Of a stretch of DNA of 64,000 nt, positions 1 through 8,218 are shown one piece after another. Within the stretch, counting starts at the first letter, position 1; every line of letters begins with the position of its first letter. The position numbers and the translations under genes are program-made. Under the pieces are notes generated by a model. The model searched no databases. It was not told the DNA's origin and saw only the letters and a list, made by a program, of their open reading frames with translations. The stretch lies in the NCBI GenBank assembly GCA_035356615.1, contig DAOQSN010000003.1, positions 108,221 to 172,220 on the forward strand. The letters run 5' to 3'. Origin of the DNA: JAKQDH01 sp029558835 (GTDB lineage Bacteria > Planctomycetota > Phycisphaerae > UBA1845).

Positions 1-1140
1 CTCGTCGTGCTGCCCGCCCTGGGCGAGTCGACCGGAGTGGGCGTGCCGCGCAACCTGCGGCAGTTCTGGCAGATCGGCACGCAGGCCGTCTGGACCGGAA
101 GCACGCCGGCCGGCGGCCCGCCGCTGATCGGTTTCTGGCACGTGGCGGCGTTCGCGTGGATCTGCAATCTGGCCATGCACATGGGTCTGTCGGACATGGC
201 GATCTTCCGCTATGCGAAGCGCGCCAGCTATGGGTTGTACTCGGCGTGTGGTATGTTGCTGGGGCATTACCTGGCGTGGATCGCGGCCGGCGTCATGGGT
301 GCCGGGGCGGCCCTGGCGTTGCAGTTGCCGCTGACCGCGCTGGATTCCGGTGCAGTTGCCTATCAGGCCCTGGGTGTCTCCGGAATCATCGCAGTCGTCA
401 TCGCCGGCTGGACCACGTCGAACCCGACGCTGTACCGCGCCGGCTTGGCCCTGCAGGTGATCACGCCGGACTGGCCGCGCTGGCTCGTCACCCTGGTCGT
501 GGGGATCGTCACCACGATCGTGGCGTGTTTCCCGTTCGTCTTCACCCGCCTGTTAGACTTCGTCGGGCTCTACGGGTTACTGCTCGTGCCGGCCGGCGGA
601 ATCGTGATGGCGGAGCACTGGCTCTTCCCCCGCCTGGGGCTCACCCGTTACTGGGCGGAGCGCCGCGGGCTGCTGCTGAACTGGCCGGCCTTGCTCGCCT
701 GGGCGTGCGGGATGGCGGTGGCGCTGGGATTGCACCTGACCCACACGCTGCACCTGTTCTTCCTGTTTGTGCCGGTGTATGTCGTGACGGTGGTGGTGTA
801 CCTGGTGCTGGCTGCGGCTGGCGGAGCGCGCCTGCCTGCCGGCGAATCTGTCGCCGGTGGTGTGACAGGAGCAGAGCGACCTCCGCGCGCGGCTGCGGCG
901 GCGCGGCCCGCGCCGGCGGGGCAGTCCCAGCGCCTGGTCGTATCCTCGGTGAGTGGAGTCGTCGCGGTGGCGGCGTTGCTCGCTTGTGTGTTGTTGGCGG
1001 TGTATGTTTACGTCGCGGGTACCACCGACTACGCCGAGCGGCTCGCGTGGTTCAGGCGCTGGCTGGTCGTGCCGACACTTCTGTATTTCATCGCCGCCAC
1101 GGTCTGGCAGGTGCGGCAGATGGAAACTCGCTCGCGGTGA
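1..1140 (+). CDS. NCS1-type nucleobase/cation symporter (5' end missing)
   Basis: The frame is open at the first base, so the N-terminus lies outside the window; 379 codons are visible. The product is an inner-membrane protein with about eight visible hydrophobic segments. The stretch GWTTSNPTLYRAGLALQ resembles the conserved loop of the NCS1 purine/cytosine permease family, which imports nucleobases or related compounds with H+ or Na+. The late part (about residues 280-315) is a hydrophilic Ala/Pro/Arg-rich linker before two last membrane segments, which is unusual. It converges on the rhamnose genes, so there is no operon link. Substrate cannot be told from the sequence. Confidence 0.7.
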   Translation, partial: LVVLPALGESTGVGVPRNLRQFWQIGTQAVWTGSTPAGGPPLIGFWHVAAFAWICNLAMHMGLSDMAIFRYAKRASYGLYSACGMLLGHYLAWIAAGVMGAGAALALQLPLTALDSGAVAYQALGVSGIIAVVIAGWTTSNPTLYRAGLALQVITPDWPRWLVTLVVGIVTTIVACFPFVFTRLLDFVGLYGLLLVPAGGIVMAEHWLFPRLGLTRYWAERRGLLLNWPALLAWACGMAVALGLHLTHTLHLFFLFVPVYVVTVVVYLVLAAAGGARLPAGESVAGGVTGAERPPRAAAAARPAPAGQSQRLVVSSVSGVVAVAALLACVLLAVYVYVAGTTDYAERLAWFRRWLVVPTLLYFIAATVWQVRQMETRSR

Positions 1141-1228
1141 CGTGCCGCTCTCCGTCCGGCGCATGCAGCCGCCCGTGGAGGCGAGAATCATGCTGCCTGA
1201 GTCGGACCAAGCAAATGGGAAACTGGAC

Positions 1229-1333
1229 GGGTGCCATGCCCAAGCCGAAGGCGTCCCGGCGCGCCGGGATTGCAGACGGTAGCGTTGAGTACGTCCGAGA
1301 GCATGGCGGCGCTGCGCTTGGCCATGCCACCCC
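1229..1333. repeat. 105-bp inverted-repeat element, copy 1
   Basis: The ends are inverted copies of each other (GGGTGCCATGCCCAAGC on the left, GCTTGGCCATGCCACCC on the right), with a GTCCCGGCGCGCCGGGA palindrome just inside the left arm. A second element with the same ends and exactly the same length lies at 3071-3175. It fills the space between the convergent permease and rhamnulokinase genes and has no coding capacity. It looks like a MITE or REP-like non-autonomous element. Confidence 0.6.
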
Positions 1334-1376
1334 GGCCTTGCTGTCGGTTTCCCCGTTGTGTGGAGCTACTCAGGGG

Positions 1377-2876
1377 TCATGCGGTGGTGGAGGCCGTCAG
1401 CTTGGCGAAGCGCTCGCGGGCTGCGGCCCAGGCGCGGCGCTCCGCCGAACCGGTGGGGGGCTCATAGGTACGTTGATCGACCGACGCGGCCATCGTCCTC
1501 CGCGCGGCACCGAGGTCAGCCAAGTGACCGAGCGCGATTGCCTGAACCGCGGCGTTGCCCAAGGCGGTCGCCTCCGCCGGGCCGGCGACGATCACGCGCT
1601 CCGCGGCGCCCGCCACCAGTTGGTTGAGCAGTTCGTTACGCGAGCCTCCGCCTACCACGTGCACGGTCGTGATCTTCCGGCCGGTCAGCGCGACGATATC
1701 GCGCAAGACCTGATCGTAGCGCAACGCGAGGCTGTCCAGTACGCAGCGCGCCAGGGCGCCTTCGTCCACGGGTTCCGGCTGACCAAGCTCGCGGCAGGCC
1801 TCGCGGATCCGTCCCGGCATGTCGGCCGGGGCAGCGAAACGCGGGTCGTCCGGGACAATCAGCGAGCGCAACGGCTCGGCCCGCTCCGCCAGGGCCGCGA
1901 TCTCGGCATAAGAGAGGGATCGTCCGGCTTCCTCCCAGCAGCGGCGGCACTCTTGCAGCAGCCACAGACCGGGCACGTTCTTGAGGAACCGGGTGGTGCC
2001 GGCCATACCCGCCTCATTGGTGAAGTTGGCCGCCTGCGACTGTCGGTTGATCAGCGGTGCCGCAAGCTCGACACCGACCAGCGACCACGTGCCGGAACTG
2101 ATGAAAGCCCACTCGCCGCCCTCGGCGGGCACGGCCACGACGGCCGCGGCGGTGTCGTGGCTCGCGGTCAGCACGATCGGCAGGTCCGACTGGCCGGTGT
2201 CTTCCGCTACCTGCTGGAGAAGCCTGCCGCCCACCGAGCCGGTTGGGCGTATCGGCGGCATGATACGAGGCGGTATGTCCAGCGCCGTGAGCAACTCGTC
2301 GTCCCATTCGCCGCTACGTGCGTTCAGTGCCTGCGACGTGCTGGCGATCGTGCGTTCGGTCTGCGCCTCACCGGTCAGCCAGAAGTTGAAGAGATCGGGC
2401 ATGAAAAGCAGGCGCTGGGCGGTATCGAGCAGTCGCGCGGGCGCGTTGGCTTCTGCGTGCAACTGGTAGAGCGTGTTCAGGGGCATGAACTGAATGCCGG
2501 TGGAGTTGTAGATGCGCTCGCGCGGGACGCGCCGCAGGGCCTGCTCGAAGGCGGGCACATTGCGGGGATCTCGGTAGTGTCGCGGTGCGGCCAGCAGGTC
2601 GCCGCCGGCGGCGAGTAGGGCGAAGTCTACGCCCCAGGTGTCGATCCCGATGGCATCGAGGCGAAGTCCCTGCCCGCTGCACAGTCGAAGTCCGCTCTTG
2701 ATGTCGTTGAACAGCCGGGGTGCATCCCAGAAGAGGCCTTCGCTGGTTTGCAGCGACCGGTTCTCGAAGCGATGCACCTCGGTGGCCTGGAAGCGTCGGC
2801 CGTCAAACCGCACCAGGATCGCCCGGCCGCCGGAGGCGCCGAGGTCCACGGCAAGATAGCTCGCGTCACGTGTCAC
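1377..2876 (-). CDS. rhaB: Rhamnulokinase
   Basis: The 499-aa product matches the FGGY carbohydrate kinase fold and the rhamnulokinase subfamily: N-terminal ATPase motif (LAVDLGASGGRAILVRFDG), then DAIGIDTWGVDFALL with the catalytic-region aspartate, IYNSTGIQFMPLNTLYQL, and the C-terminal HVVGGGSRNELLNQLVAGA nucleotide-binding motif. It phosphorylates L-rhamnulose to L-rhamnulose-1-phosphate in the cytosol. The start is GTG, preceded by GGAGAAG about 10 bases away. The isomerase that makes its substrate lies 326 bp upstream on the same strand, separated by a repeat element. No rhamnulose-1-P aldolase is visible in the window. Confidence 0.93.
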   Translation of the reverse strand: MTRDASYLAVDLGASGGRAILVRFDGRRFQATEVHRFENRSLQTSEGLFWDAPRLFNDIKSGLRLCSGQGLRLDAIGIDTWGVDFALLAAGGDLLAAPRHYRDPRNVPAFEQALRRVPRERIYNSTGIQFMPLNTLYQLHAEANAPARLLDTAQRLLFMPDLFNFWLTGEAQTERTIASTSQALNARSGEWDDELLTALDIPPRIMPPIRPTGSVGGRLLQQVAEDTGQSDLPIVLTASHDTAAAVVAVPAEGGEWAFISSGTWSLVGVELAAPLINRQSQAANFTNEAGMAGTTRFLKNVPGLWLLQECRRCWEEAGRSLSYAEIAALAERAEPLRSLIVPDDPRFAAPADMPGRIREACRELGQPEPVDEGALARCVLDSLALRYDQVLRDIVALTGRKITTVHVVGGGSRNELLNQLVAGAAERVIVAGPAEATALGNAAVQAIALGHLADLGAARRTMAASVDQRTYEPPTGSAERRAWAAARERFAKLTASTTA

Positions 2877-3070
2877 TTTTCATCTTCTCCGCTGCCGCAG
2901 CCTCGGCAGCGCCCCGAGCAATCGTGTGCCAGTCACGGTATCGCGGCACCGCGCGGGCTGCCCTTGACACTCGGCGTCAAGGGGAGCAAGCCTGCCGCTC
3001 GGTGGCGGCGCGAAATCGCGCACGCTGATAAAGACGGCTGGACGTAGCGGGGGAACCGACGAATGGAACG

Positions 3071-3175
3071 GGGTGGCATGGCCAAGTCCCGGCGCGCCGG
3101 AACCATGCTCTTCCCCGGGCGAGCATGCAGCTACTACCGCGGCATGCCGGCGCCTTCGGCTTGGGCATGCCACCC
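3071..3175. repeat. 105-bp inverted-repeat element, copy 2
   Basis: The left arm is GGGTGGCATGGCCAAG and the right arm GCTTGGGCATGCCACCC, with the same internal GTCCCGGCGCGCCGG palindrome as the copy at 1229-1333 and identical overall length. It occupies about a third of the 326-bp gene-free stretch between rhaI and rhaB; I see nothing else there. A partial, diverged left half recurs at 63883. Confidence 0.6.
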
Positions 3176-3202
3176 AACCGGCTTACCATCTCGCGGTCCT
3201 GC

Positions 3203-4399
3203 TCAGGCATAGCTCGATCCGTCGCGCGGCTTGCCCGCACCCCGCTCGCGCGCGACGCGCGCGGCGTAACCGCTTTCCCGGAACGCCTGCAGCGGATCGG
3301 CGGGGAGCTTGCGTGCCCGGCGGTAATCGGCCAGCAGCGGCCGCACGTCCGTCTGATAGGCGTCCTTGAGAATCTGCTCCGCCTGCACGAGGTCGTCACA
3401 GGCGCGGGCCCGGGCCAGCGCGGCGTGGTCCACGAGCAGCGTCTTCGCCAGGTGTTCCTGCGCGGTCATGACCGTCTGGATCATCGCCTCGATCTTCGGC
3501 TTGAGATTGTGCGACTGGTCCACCATGTAGGCGATATCCAGATCATGGCCGAGCTGAACCTCCGCCGCCGTAATCTCGTACAGGATGCGGAACAACTGGT
3601 ACGGGTCGATGCTCCCCATGGTGAGATCGTCGTCGGCGTACTTGCGGTCGTTGAAGTGGAAGCCGCCCAGCATGTCCTCGTCGATCAGGAACGCCACGAT
3701 GTGCTCGATGTTGCAGCCGGGCAGGTGATGGCCGGTGTCCACGAGCACCTTCGCCTGCGGTCCGGCATGCCGGGCGAAGGCGCAGGCCATGCCCCAGTCG
3801 GCGATGTCCGTGTGGTAGAACGCCGGCTCGAACGGCTTGTACTCGATCAACATGCGCATGTCGCCGGGCAGGGCATCGTGCACGGCCCGCAAACCTTCGT
3901 GAAACCACTGCTTGCGCTGCCGGATGCTCGCTTGCCCGGGATAGTTGGTGCCGTCCGCAAACCAGAGGCTCAGCAGCCGGGAACCCACCGCGCGGCCGAT
4001 CTCGATGCTGTCCAGAATATGCTGCACCGCGCGCCGGCGAATCTCCGGATCACGGTTGGCAAGCGACCCGAACTTGTAACATTGATCCTGGAACACGTTG
4101 GGGTTGATCGACCCGATGCGGATGCCGAGCTGCGCGGCCCGCGCCGCCAGCGCCTCCGGCTCCGTTCCCGGCGGGAAGTCCCACAACACATGGACGGCCA
4201 CCGTGGGACAGCAACCCGTGTAGCGGTGGACCTCGGCGGCATCCGCCAGCTTCTCATCGATTGTGCGGGCGGCCGCGTCCTGCAGAAACTTGCCGAAGCG
4301 CGTGCCGGTGTCCGCATATCCCCAGGAGGGCGTCTCGATCTGAAACCGGTCCAGGCGCAGCCCCAGTGCTTGCTCGTCAACACGCTGAGGGATACTCAT
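3203..4399 (-). CDS. rhaI: L-rhamnose isomerase, RhaI (Pseudomonas-type) family
   Basis: The 398-aa TIM-barrel sugar isomerase converts L-rhamnose to L-rhamnulose. It resembles the P. stutzeri-type L-rhamnose isomerase rather than E. coli RhaA: SINPNVFQDQCYKFGSL, LSLWFADGTNYPGQ, MLIEYKPFEPAFYHTDI, VLVDTGHHLPGCNIEHI and GGFHFNDRKYADDDL carry the conserved Glu, Asp and His residues that bind the metal and substrate. I chose the ATG at 4397-4399 because GGAGGA lies just upstream; a longer open frame reaching 4546 has no such site. It pairs functionally with rhaB downstream. Confidence 0.92.
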   Translation of the reverse strand: MSIPQRVDEQALGLRLDRFQIETPSWGYADTGTRFGKFLQDAAARTIDEKLADAAEVHRYTGCCPTVAVHVLWDFPPGTEPEALAARAAQLGIRIGSINPNVFQDQCYKFGSLANRDPEIRRRAVQHILDSIEIGRAVGSRLLSLWFADGTNYPGQASIRQRKQWFHEGLRAVHDALPGDMRMLIEYKPFEPAFYHTDIADWGMACAFARHAGPQAKVLVDTGHHLPGCNIEHIVAFLIDEDMLGGFHFNDRKYADDDLTMGSIDPYQLFRILYEITAAEVQLGHDLDIAYMVDQSHNLKPKIEAMIQTVMTAQEHLAKTLLVDHAALARARACDDLVQAEQILKDAYQTDVRPLLADYRRARKLPADPLQAFRESGYAARVARERGAGKPRDGSSYA

Positions 4400-4517
4400 C
4401 ACTTCCTCCAACCGCGATCGACGGGCTCCTCCGGCACCGGCCGCCTTCGACTTCTCGGGGACACCCGGCGGCACCAAGCCGTACGCATTCCCCCTTGCCG
4501 TATGACGCGGCCGCCGG

Positions 4518-5126
4518 CTACGTACCCGAGCAGTCCTTGACCACAACGGCGGGATTGCCGGCCGCCACCACCATCGGCGGGATGTCCCGCGCGACCACGC
4601 TGCCGGCGCCGATCACGCTGCCGCGCCCGATCGTCACGCCGGGCAGCACGATGCAGTTGCAGCCCAGCCACACGTAGTCCTCGATGGTGATGGGCCTGCT
4701 GCTGCCCTTGGTGAAGATGCGATTCTCCACCTGGGGGAACGACACCTCGTGCCCGCTGCCATCGAAAATCTCGCAGTTGGCGGCGACCAGGCAGCGCTTC
4801 CCGATGGTGATGCGGTGGTACGCGTGGATGCACGAACCGTAAATCTGGCTCTGTTCTCCGATCACAATCTCAGCCCCGGGGCGATCGGCAAGGAGCTTGA
4901 CGGGCGAGTGCATATTCACGTGGTAGCCGCGGTTGTCTGAACGCAGAAGCACTTCGTTTTCGAGAGTGATGTGCCCCCCATTGCGGACTTCGATCATCGG
5001 GATGCCGGTGAGAATCACGCGACCCTTAATGGTCACGCCGCGGCGGTGACGCAGCACTGCCGGGTGGATGAACCGGCACCGCAGCAAGTCCCAGGCCTGC
5101 AGGGGACGAAACAGATACTCGCGCAC
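4518..5126 (-). CDS. Left-handed beta-helix (hexapeptide) acyltransferase
   Basis: The 202-aa product shows the imperfect hexapeptide pattern ([LIV]-G-x-x-x-x) over most of its length, for example ITIGKRCLVAANCEIFDG, ITIEDYVWLGCNCIVLPG and VTIGRGSVIGAGSVVARDI. This fits a trimeric O-acetyltransferase of the maltose/galactoside/NodL or sugar O-acyltransferase group that transfers an acetyl group from acetyl-CoA. The conserved catalytic His is probably in CIHAYHRI or DGSGHE. It lies 118 bp upstream of rhaI on the same strand, so a role in modifying a rhamnose-containing polymer or oligosaccharide is possible but is inference only. Confidence 0.8.
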   Translation of the reverse strand: MREYLFRPLQAWDLLRCRFIHPAVLRHRRGVTIKGRVILTGIPMIEVRNGGHITLENEVLLRSDNRGYHVNMHSPVKLLADRPGAEIVIGEQSQIYGSCIHAYHRITIGKRCLVAANCEIFDGSGHEVSFPQVENRIFTKGSSRPITIEDYVWLGCNCIVLPGVTIGRGSVIGAGSVVARDIPPMVVAAGNPAVVVKDCSGT

Positions 5127-5506
5127 AGGCTCCTCCGTTCGGGTCGGCGCGGCCCGGCGGCCCCCGACGCCAACCCACGGTACTGTCCACGTGGCGGTGC
5201 GCGAGGCTGCAAGGCAATCGAGCCGCGGGCTTCAGCCCACGGTGGTCGGATGCCTCCGCGCCGGCAGCAGCGCATACCGTTGACTACCGCGCAAGAAAGG
5301 AACGGTCAACCGCGAGGGGGCGGCAGCGAGCACGGCCCCCGGTGCTTGACCCCGGGGCGCCCGGGCTCCGCCGCAACATGCCCGCCTGTCTGCGGGCGGG
5401 CACGTCCGGCCCGGGCCCACGACCCCGCCGGTTCGCGTCGTGAAGGGGCCCCTGTCGAGCGGTCCGCCAGCCGCTCTTGCTCCGCGCCGCACGCGGCACG
5501 CCGGGA
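5127..5506. other. Gene-free spacer, 380 bp
   Basis: GC-rich sequence between the acyltransferase and the first gingipain-like gene. Short open frames on both strands lack ribosome-binding sites and show no family signature. It should hold the promoter of the acyltransferase-rhaI-rhaB block, but no clear -35/-10 pair stands out. Confidence 0.4.
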
Positions 5507-8065
5507 TCAACCGCCGGCCAGCAACTCCTCGAAGAGCACAAAGTCCATGAGATCGACATCGGCGTCGTTCTCCAGGTCCGCGCGGCCAAACGCCGTCGGG
5601 GTGCAGCCGCCGGGGGGAGTGGAGACGCCCGGCCCCGCCATGCAGGCGGCGAACACCGTGTAGTCGTTCATGTCCACGTCCCCATCGGTGTCCAAGTCAC
5701 CCGGGCAGGGTCCGTAGGCGGAAAGATCGCTTGCCACGAAGTCCGACGGGTATCCGTTGCCGGCCGAGATGCCCACCACGGCCGCCACCGCGTCCACCTG
5801 CAGCCACGTAAAGCGAATCGTCCCGTCGAAGAACATCTCGACCTGGATGTTATTCGAGTTCGTGGTGTTGTATTCCGGAACGCCAATGTAAGTGACCACG
5901 GCCCGGTCGCTCAGTTGCTGCCGACGGATGGTCCCGCCGCCCGGCTTGCTCAGGTCGTGATAGAGCGGCGACAGGCGCGGGATGGAGAAGTGCTCCGTGA
6001 GGGTCTCCGTCCAGTCATTGTCGGGTCCCGCAAACGTGATGTAGCCGTTATCGCAGATGTAGTACCCGCTGTACGACTGGCCGTAGGGCCCCACCCGGGC
6101 GCCCCCGGTCAGCGTCACGTTTTGACATGCGTCTTCCGCAAGGGTGACCAGGGTCCCACTGCTCGGGTCCACCGGGAAGGCAGTCGCGGGCACGGCGCAC
6201 AACTGGTAGTAATTCCCCGAGCCGTCCGGTGCCAGCGTTATGCTGGAGTAGTCCAGGTCGAACGGGTGCCCCGACGTGAACTGTTCGGTGAAGTAGTCCG
6301 CCTGCGCCATGGTGTGGAACCGGAACGCCGTCGAGTAACCGCCGGCGCCACAGGCGTTGCGCCCCGCCACGTGCCAGAAGTAGTCGGTGTCCGATTCCAG
6401 CATCTGGGCGACGACGTGGCTATTGCCGTCGACCTCGATCGCGTACACGACGGAACTGAACGCCGGGTCCGTCGCAATCTGGAGGTCGTAGTTCAACGCC
6501 TGCGGCAGCGTCTCCCACGTCAGGGTGGGTGTGCGCGAGACGTCCGAGGCATTGTGGGGCGGGCTGGTCAGGGTCACCGTTCCCGGCGGGCCGCTGGCAA
6601 CGTGCAGTCCCAGCCGCGCGCCGCGCTGCAACGAAGGGGCAACTGCATTGAGGCGGATCTCGTATTGCCCCGGTGCCGCGCCCGCCAGGTTCCCGATGGT
6701 CAGGTGGGACGTGTACGGCGGCGGCAGCGAGTTCACGTCGAAACTCACGGTTGCCCCGGCAGGCACGCCCGCGGCACTGAGCGTAACCGCCTCGGTGAAA
6801 ACCCCTGCTTCCTGGACCTCGATCACGTATACAGCTTCATTCGTGGGCGGCGAGCAGGTCCCCTGTGAAACGGGATCGACCGCCAGATGGAACTCGTTGC
6901 GTTGCGGCAGCCGCAGGGCCGGGTCGCCCAGCAGGACGAACTCCTCCATGAAATTATGACAAACGGCAAGGTTGCTCGTCGGTTCGTGACTGTAGTTGCC
7001 GTCCCAGTTACCGTAGGTTTGCAGGAAACGGTACAGGCCGCGAAGATGCGCCGGACCCACCTCCCAGATGCCGTCGTCGAAAAACGCCGCGAAGAGGCCC
7101 TTCTCGTGATGGGTCGAGGGCTGCCACGCCTCGACGCTTCCCCAGTAGATGTAGGTCGAGGCGGAGATGTAGGCTGCCGACCCTTTGTTGGCCTGCCGAA
7201 TCCACGTCTCGCCGAAGCACTCGCTCTGGGTGTAATCGGAGGTGTTGCACGACCACCCGCACACCAACCCGTACAGCCCGGTGTTGCTCAGCGCCTGCAC
7301 GTTTGACTGCGTGAACGAGGGTCCCCACCAGCCGCTGGCGCTGCTGTGCCCGTAGTAGACGACCCACAGGCAGCCGCTGTTCACCGCCGCCGTCACCTGC
7401 GCCGTGCCGCCGCCGGCGCTCTGGTAGACCTTGATCCCAGTGTACCCGTTGGGCGTGAAAACGTTGTCGATCACCCAGTTGTGCGTCAGGTCGGACATGC
7501 CCTGCGTATCGTTGTTGGCCAGAAAGGCTCCGCGCATCACGTAGTTGGGATCCGGGTACGCATCGAGTGCGCCCTCGACGTACCGGGTCTTGGTGACAAC
7601 GTTCTGCAACTGCTGCACGGACGACACGGCCAGGCGGCCCACCGGGATGTCCGGATACCAGGCGACTCCCCCCGGCATGCACCCGTACGGATGGTCCGTC
7701 GGGGCGGCCTTGTCACCGGTCCCGTTGAAGTAAGGGATCGTATTCGAAGTGGAGGTGAAGCCGCTGGTATCCCCGATCAGAACGATGTAACTGGGCGGAT
7801 TGGACCCGTACCACAGACTCTCAATGTAGCTCTTGATCGTCGTGTTACTGGTGCCGGCCGGCACCACATAGGTCGCAACGCTCAGACCCGTGGCGGCGCG
7901 GTGAGTGGCCAGCTCCGTGAGGGGCGCCGACCCCGCATAATCAGGTGGCGTGACGATCAGGTAGTGCCCGCCCTCCGCCACCGGCACCATGACGACCACC
8001 ACGAGCAGCGTCACGAGCGTCCGCACCCATTCTCCCCCCTGCTCCCTGCATGTCGTTGCGTTCAC
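5507..8065 (-). CDS. Secreted gingipain-like (C25) protein with dockerin tail, paralog A
   Basis: The 852-aa product starts at a GTG preceded by GGGAGGAG at 7-nt spacing; a second GTG at 8026 is a possible alternative. A signal peptide (RTLVTLLVVVVMVPVAEGG) is followed at once by a C25 cysteine-peptidase domain. The likely catalytic pair is His240 in VVYYGHSSASGWW and Cys273 in VCGWSCN. Beta-sandwich/fibronectin-type regions follow. The C-terminus has two Ca-binding loops (LDTDGDVDMNDY and LENDADVDLMDF), the dockerin type I pattern common in planctomycete exoproteins. Unlike the paralog at 11447-15184 it lacks a propeptide, so activation may differ or it may be non-proteolytic. It is last of three tandem paralogs. 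Confidence 0.85.
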   Translation of the reverse strand: MNATTCREQGGEWVRTLVTLLVVVVMVPVAEGGHYLIVTPPDYAGSAPLTELATHRAATGLSVATYVVPAGTSNTTIKSYIESLWYGSNPPSYIVLIGDTSGFTSTSNTIPYFNGTGDKAAPTDHPYGCMPGGVAWYPDIPVGRLAVSSVQQLQNVVTKTRYVEGALDAYPDPNYVMRGAFLANNDTQGMSDLTHNWVIDNVFTPNGYTGIKVYQSAGGGTAQVTAAVNSGCLWVVYYGHSSASGWWGPSFTQSNVQALSNTGLYGLVCGWSCNTSDYTQSECFGETWIRQANKGSAAYISASTYIYWGSVEAWQPSTHHEKGLFAAFFDDGIWEVGPAHLRGLYRFLQTYGNWDGNYSHEPTSNLAVCHNFMEEFVLLGDPALRLPQRNEFHLAVDPVSQGTCSPPTNEAVYVIEVQEAGVFTEAVTLSAAGVPAGATVSFDVNSLPPPYTSHLTIGNLAGAAPGQYEIRLNAVAPSLQRGARLGLHVASGPPGTVTLTSPPHNASDVSRTPTLTWETLPQALNYDLQIATDPAFSSVVYAIEVDGNSHVVAQMLESDTDYFWHVAGRNACGAGGYSTAFRFHTMAQADYFTEQFTSGHPFDLDYSSITLAPDGSGNYYQLCAVPATAFPVDPSSGTLVTLAEDACQNVTLTGGARVGPYGQSYSGYYICDNGYITFAGPDNDWTETLTEHFSIPRLSPLYHDLSKPGGGTIRRQQLSDRAVVTYIGVPEYNTTNSNNIQVEMFFDGTIRFTWLQVDAVAAVVGISAGNGYPSDFVASDLSAYGPCPGDLDTDGDVDMNDYTVFAACMAGPGVSTPPGGCTPTAFGRADLENDADVDLMDFVLFEELLAGG

Positions 8066-8218
8066 GAGAATTCTCCTCCCCCACACAACAAATCCAGCGG
8101 TGCCCCGGCGCACCCGTCCTCTGGTGCGCCTGACTGCGGCCCTGATCCTCCGGTCTGAACTTGCCCTCCGTCATCTCGGCCATTGCCCACCGGACAGGCA
8201 CCGGCCTTGACCGTGCGT

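Noticed and set aside
3125..4540. 471-codon plus-strand open frame over rhaI
   Set aside because: Antisense to a clear sugar isomerase with GGAGGA-preceded start.
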